From Thermoplasmata archaeon (GTDB taxonomy: Archaea > Thermoplasmatota > Thermoplasmata > RBG-16-68-12), in NCBI GenBank assembly GCA_021788795.1, contig JAJYKG010000101.1, positions 1-7,474 of the forward strand: a stretch of 7,474 bases of DNA, given 5' to 3'. Positions 4,776 to 7,474 of this stretch are shown here, piece after piece; the first letter of the stretch is position 1; each line of letters opens with the position of its first letter. Position numbers and translations under genes: made by a program. The notes below the pieces were generated by a model. It had not been told where the DNA came from and did not search any database. It was given only the letters and a program-made list of their open reading frames with translations.

Positions 4776-6683
4776 TCACTTCAGGCGGATCGTCTCGAGG
4801 TTCATCGGCGCGCGCGTCTCCACGCCGAACTTCTTGTAGAGGCCCGACGCCAGGTCCGCGCACTTGTACTCCTCGCCGTGGTTCACGATGATCCGCTCCG
4901 GCCGCGGTTCCATCGTCCCGACGAAGTTCAGGAGCTGGAGCCGGTCCGAGTGGCCGGAGAAGCCGTCGATCGTCTCCAGGTCCATCTTGATCTGGAGGTT
5001 GAGCGGCTGCCCGCGGTCGTTCAGGGTGACCTCGCGGGCCTCGCGCTGGATGCGGCGGCCCAGGGAGCCCTCGGACTGGAACCCGACGAAGACGAGGGCG
5101 TGGAGGGGGTTGTCCGCCCAGCCCTTGAAGTACTCGAGCACGGGGCCGCCGGACATCATGCCGCTCGTCGCGAGGACGATGCACGGCTCCACGTCGTCGA
5201 TGATGTTCGCGCGCATGTCCGAGGTCTCGACGCGCTTGAAGTGCGGGGACAGGAAGGGGTTCTCGCCCGTCTGGAAGATCTCCGTCCGGAGCTGGCTGTT
5301 CAGATACTCCGGGTAAGCCGTGTGGATCGCGGTGGCCTCCCAGATCATCCCGTCCAGGTAGATGGGCACCTCGGGAATCTCGTGCTTCCGCATCGCGTCC
5401 TCGAGGACGAGCATGACCTCCTGGGACCGCCCGACGGCGAAGACGGGGATGAGCACCTTCCCGCCGCGGTTGAGGACGCGGCGCGCGACCTCCTTGATCT
5501 GCTGCCCGGCCTCGTGCCTCGACGGCTGCACGTCGTGGTAGCCGCCATACGTCGATTCGAGGACGAGGGTCTCGAGGCGCGGGAACTTGTTGACCGCGGG
5601 GTTGAAGAGCCAGGTCTTCTCGAACTTGATGTCGCCGGACATGGCGATGTTGTACAGCCCGTCCCCGATGTGGAAGTGGGCGAGGGCGGAGCCGAGGATG
5701 TGGCCCGCGTTCTGGAACGTCAGGCGCACGTCCGGGGCGATGTCCGTCGTCTCGCCGTACTTCAGGGGGATCGCGTTGGCGACCGCCTTGCGGACGTGCT
5801 GGGACTCGTACGGGGACTTGCGGGCCTCGCCCATGGCGACCTTGATGAAGTCGAGCTGGAGGAGGGACATGAGGTCCCGCGTGGGCGGGGTCGTGTAGAT
5901 CGGCCCCTCGTACCCGTACTTGTAGAGCGCGGGCACCAGGCCCGAGTGGTCGAGGTGGGCGTGGGTGATGACAACCGCGTCGATCGAGGACAGGGGCATG
6001 ACCTCGGGCGCGTTCAGGTAGGGCGAGCCGTTGTCCTCTGAGATGAGGACGCCGCAATCGATGAGGACCTTGGACTCCTTCGTGCTCAGGAGGGCACAGG
6101 AGCGGCCGACCTGGCGGAAGCCGCCGAGGGCCGTGAGGCGGACGAAGTTCTCGCCCGCGGGGATCTCCCGCGCGAGCTTCCGGCCGACCTGCTTCAGGAA
6201 GCTCTGACGCTCGTCGTTGATCGTGCGCAGGTACTGGCGGATCTCCTCGACGGTCTTCGAGGGGATCGGAGGCGTGCGGACGACCTTGGGGGCCCAGCCG
6301 ATCTTCTTCTTGATCTCGTTGAGGAGCTGCCCGTGGCGTCCGATGACCATGCCGGGGCTGAGAGCCTCGATGGACACCTCGCCGGTCTCGGTCTCGAAGT
6401 AGATGCCGGTGATCTGCGCCTCCGCGGGGATCAGCTCGCGGATGACCTTCTCGGCCTCCTCCTGCGTCGCGAGCAGGGAGGGGTCGGGGCGCACGATGAT
6501 CCGGCGCCGCAGCTGCTGCGCGATCTGGCGCACCAGATCGTTCGATTCCGCGAAGGCCTCCATGTTCTTCGTGTAGATCACGATCGTGGGGCCTTCGAAA
6601 TCCACCTGGGTGATCTCCACATGGTCGGGGACCACCTTCTTGACGACGCTCCTGGCGTCGCTCAGAATGTCTTCGATGCTCAT
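4776..6683 (-). CDS. fttA: FttA/aCPSF1, KH-domain beta-CASP ribonuclease and transcription termination factor
   Basis: This is the archaeal homologue of CPSF73. In the family it cleaves nascent RNA 3' ends and terminates transcription at U-rich sites. From the ATG at 6681-6683 it has 635 residues; a TTG 9 bases earlier would give 638. Order: an N-terminal KH-like region (about 1-65), a second KH with GRHG at 115-118, then a metallo-beta-lactamase core with Asp209 (LIDCG), HAHLDH at 241-246, His328 (AGHILGS) and Asp351 (MSGDI). The beta-CASP part carries Glu376 (LESTYG), His578 (GFSGHSDR) and His602 (VNHGE). All metal ligands and beta-CASP motifs are present, so it should be an active zinc nuclease. 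The register agrees with the catalytic His243/His246 I recall for methanogen aCPSF1, which supports the ATG. It sits 34 bases downstream of psmB. No strong ribosome binding site is visible. Confidence 0.96.
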   Translation of the reverse strand: MSIEDILSDARSVVKKVVPDHVEITQVDFEGPTIVIYTKNMEAFAESNDLVRQIAQQLRRRIIVRPDPSLLATQEEAEKVIRELIPAEAQITGIYFETETGEVSIEALSPGMVIGRHGQLLNEIKKKIGWAPKVVRTPPIPSKTVEEIRQYLRTINDERQSFLKQVGRKLAREIPAGENFVRLTALGGFRQVGRSCALLSTKESKVLIDCGVLISEDNGSPYLNAPEVMPLSSIDAVVITHAHLDHSGLVPALYKYGYEGPIYTTPPTRDLMSLLQLDFIKVAMGEARKSPYESQHVRKAVANAIPLKYGETTDIAPDVRLTFQNAGHILGSALAHFHIGDGLYNIAMSGDIKFEKTWLFNPAVNKFPRLETLVLESTYGGYHDVQPSRHEAGQQIKEVARRVLNRGGKVLIPVFAVGRSQEVMLVLEDAMRKHEIPEVPIYLDGMIWEATAIHTAYPEYLNSQLRTEIFQTGENPFLSPHFKRVETSDMRANIIDDVEPCIVLATSGMMSGGPVLEYFKGWADNPLHALVFVGFQSEGSLGRRIQREAREVTLNDRGQPLNLQIKMDLETIDGFSGHSDRLQLLNFVGTMEPRPERIIVNHGEEYKCADLASGLYKKFGVETRAPMNLETIRLK

Positions 6684-6695
6684 CGACTTCAACTC

Positions 6696-6708
6696 GGGCC
6701 TGAGGCCC
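6696..6708 (-). promoter_or_regulatory. short inverted repeat in the psmB-fttA spacer
   Basis: The minus strand reads GGGCC-TCA-GGCCC, a 5-bp GC stem with a 3-base loop, in the 34-base spacer. It ends 12 bases before the fttA ATG. In mRNA it could hinder ribosome access or mark a processing site. It is too short and lacks a T-run, so it is not called a terminator. Confidence 0.3.
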
Positions 6709-6717
6709 AGGGGGCGC

Positions 6718-7359
6718 TCAGGTCAGCTTCATTGCGGCCTTGCGCTTGTCCACTTCCTTGTCGTCCAGGATCTTGAACCCGTCCTTCGTGATGAGCGCGA
6801 CGTCGATGCCTTCGCCGGAGGCCGAGTCGCGCTTCATGCTCGCGGTGATGCACCGGATCGCGAGGTCCGCTCCCTCGCTCACGGTCATGTCGTCCTTCCA
6901 GTGGTCCTCGAGCACGCCGTAGACGAACGGGCTGCCGGATCCCGTGGACACGAACTTGTCGGGCAGCGAGCCGCCGGCTGCGTCGAGCGAGTAGACGTGG
7001 CCCCCGTTGCGGTCGAGCCCGCCGATGACGAGCTGGACCCAGTAGGGGTAGTAGCGGGAGCCGGAGAGGATGTTGGCCGTGAGGGTCGCGCAGGCCTCCA
7101 CGGGCATGGGGACGTTCCGCTTGAGCTTGTACAGCTCGACCTCCGCGGTGATGTAGCGCGCGAGGGTCTGGAGATCGCCGACAAGGCCCGCGGTCGTGAG
7201 GCCGATGTTGTCATCCAGTTTGTAGACCTTCTGGGTCTTCTTGTGCGCGATCATGTATCCTGCGGTGGCCCGCCGGTCCGCCGCGAGGATCACGCCGTCC
7301 TTGCAGACGAGCCCGAGGGTTGTCGTCCCGGTCTCGACTTCCTTGGGAAGAGATGCCAT
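6718..7359 (-). CDS. psmB: 20S proteasome beta subunit, precursor
   Basis: This is the proteolytic subunit of the archaeal 20S proteasome (N-terminal threonine hydrolase), working with alpha rings and an unfoldase ATPase. From the ATG at 7357-7359 it has 213 residues. An 11-residue propeptide (MASLPKEVETG) is cut before TTTLGL, exposing catalytic Thr1. In mature numbering Asp17 and Lys33 are present. STGSGSPF and RDSASG carry the conserved Ser and Asp residues (Ser129, Asp166, Ser169 in Thermoplasma numbering). Residues LSLDAAGGS-like (SLDAAGGS) also match the Thermoplasma enzyme closely. An open frame continues upstream to 7464, but the TATA box at 7418-7426 lies inside it and would start transcription near 7396, so only the internal ATG is available. 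It is the first gene of the psmB-fttA-membrane protein cluster. The leader holds a tandem repeat at 7372-7391. Confidence 0.96.
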   Translation of the reverse strand: MASLPKEVETGTTTLGLVCKDGVILAADRRATAGYMIAHKKTQKVYKLDDNIGLTTAGLVGDLQTLARYITAEVELYKLKRNVPMPVEACATLTANILSGSRYYPYWVQLVIGGLDRNGGHVYSLDAAGGSLPDKFVSTGSGSPFVYGVLEDHWKDDMTVSEGADLAIRCITASMKRDSASGEGIDVALITKDGFKILDDKEVDKRKAAMKLT

Positions 7360-7365
7360 GGCTAC

Positions 7366-7401
7366 ACGTCCGTGTCCAAAAGTGTCAAAAGTTGACGTCC
7401 G
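7366..7401. repeat. repeats in the psmB leader, around the predicted transcription start
   Basis: Two near-identical 10-mers lie in tandem, GTGTCCAAAA (7372-7381) and GTGTCAAAAG (7382-7391). They are flanked by two copies of ACGTCCG (7366-7372 and 7395-7401). The block covers the predicted psmB start site and 5' leader. It is AT-rich in an otherwise GC-rich region and could be a protein binding site. Function is not shown. Confidence 0.4.
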
Positions 7402-7417
7402 GACCATTATCCCGGCG

Positions 7418-7432
7418 GTATATAAGGGTTCG
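7418..7432 (-). promoter_or_regulatory. BRE/TATA promoter of psmB
   Basis: The minus strand reads CGAACC (BRE-like, 7427-7432) followed directly by CTTATATAC (7418-7426), a near-consensus archaeal promoter. A start about 25 bases downstream gives a leader of roughly 35-40 bases before the psmB ATG. This is the best promoter in the window. Its core TATATA is symmetric and may also serve the plus strand. Confidence 0.75.
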
Positions 7433-7451
7433 TCCGGGGGCGGTTCTGGAC

Positions 7452-7474
7452 ATGCCGCCCCCACGCGGGCTGCA
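7452..7474 (+). CDS. possible start of a divergent leaderless gene (partial)
   Basis: An ATG at 7452-7454 opens a frame to the window edge (MPPPRGL). It lies about 30 bases from the centre of the TATATAA box (7419-7425), the distance expected for a leaderless archaeal transcript in the plus direction. Only seven full codons are visible, so the product cannot be named. On the plus strand the box lacks a good BRE. Confidence 0.3.

Noticed and set aside
4035..6057. Long frames antisense or out of frame with fttA (668 and 530 codons)
   Set aside because: They have the same cause: high GC3 removes stops in the other frames, and the real gene has all its catalytic motifs in frame.
7360..7464. Longer psmB start (248 aa, or ATG at 7407)
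   Set aside because: The promoter at 7418-7432 would start transcription downstream of both. A short propeptide before TTTLGL is the family norm.

Overview
The window reads as a stretch of a high-GC archaeal chromosome, most likely euryarchaeal and probably Thermoplasmatota. This is inferred from gene content and protein resemblance. The evidence is a group II chaperonin (thermosome), a Thermoplasma-like 20S proteasome beta subunit, the archaeal termination nuclease FttA/aCPSF1, and TATA/BRE-type promoters. Most genes use codons ending in G or C almost throughout. No rRNA, complete tRNA, CRISPR array, insertion sequence or intrinsic terminator was found.

Layout: (1) 1-38, left edge, possibly the first codons of a gene leaving the window on the minus strand (weak). 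(2) 96-624, minus strand, a thioredoxin followed by a 51-residue cysteine-rich protein with a strong ribosome binding site. (3) 625-875, a divergent promoter region. (4) 876-2531, plus strand, the thermosome subunit, which ends 7 bases from a convergent minus-strand pair. (5) 2539-3550, minus strand, an RPA-like OB-fold protein translationally coupled to a two-helix membrane protein of unknown function. (6) 3683-4248, plus strand, a small two-helix membrane protein with lower GC3 than its neighbours, then a small soluble protein of unknown function. (7) 4245-7359, minus strand, an apparent operon psmB - fttA - a second two-helix membrane protein of unknown function. (8) The right edge holds the psmB promoter and a possible divergent leaderless gene start.

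Working together: the recognisable genes are housekeeping. They cover protein folding (thermosome), thiol redox (thioredoxin), protein degradation (proteasome), 3'-end formation and transcription termination (FttA) and single-stranded nucleic acid binding (OB-fold protein). The psmB-fttA neighbourhood is also known in methanogens. The less ordinary points are an Asn where the thermosome normally has a catalytic Asp, the Cys-rich partner of thioredoxin, and up to three membrane-anchored unknowns of similar plan between 2539 and 4766.
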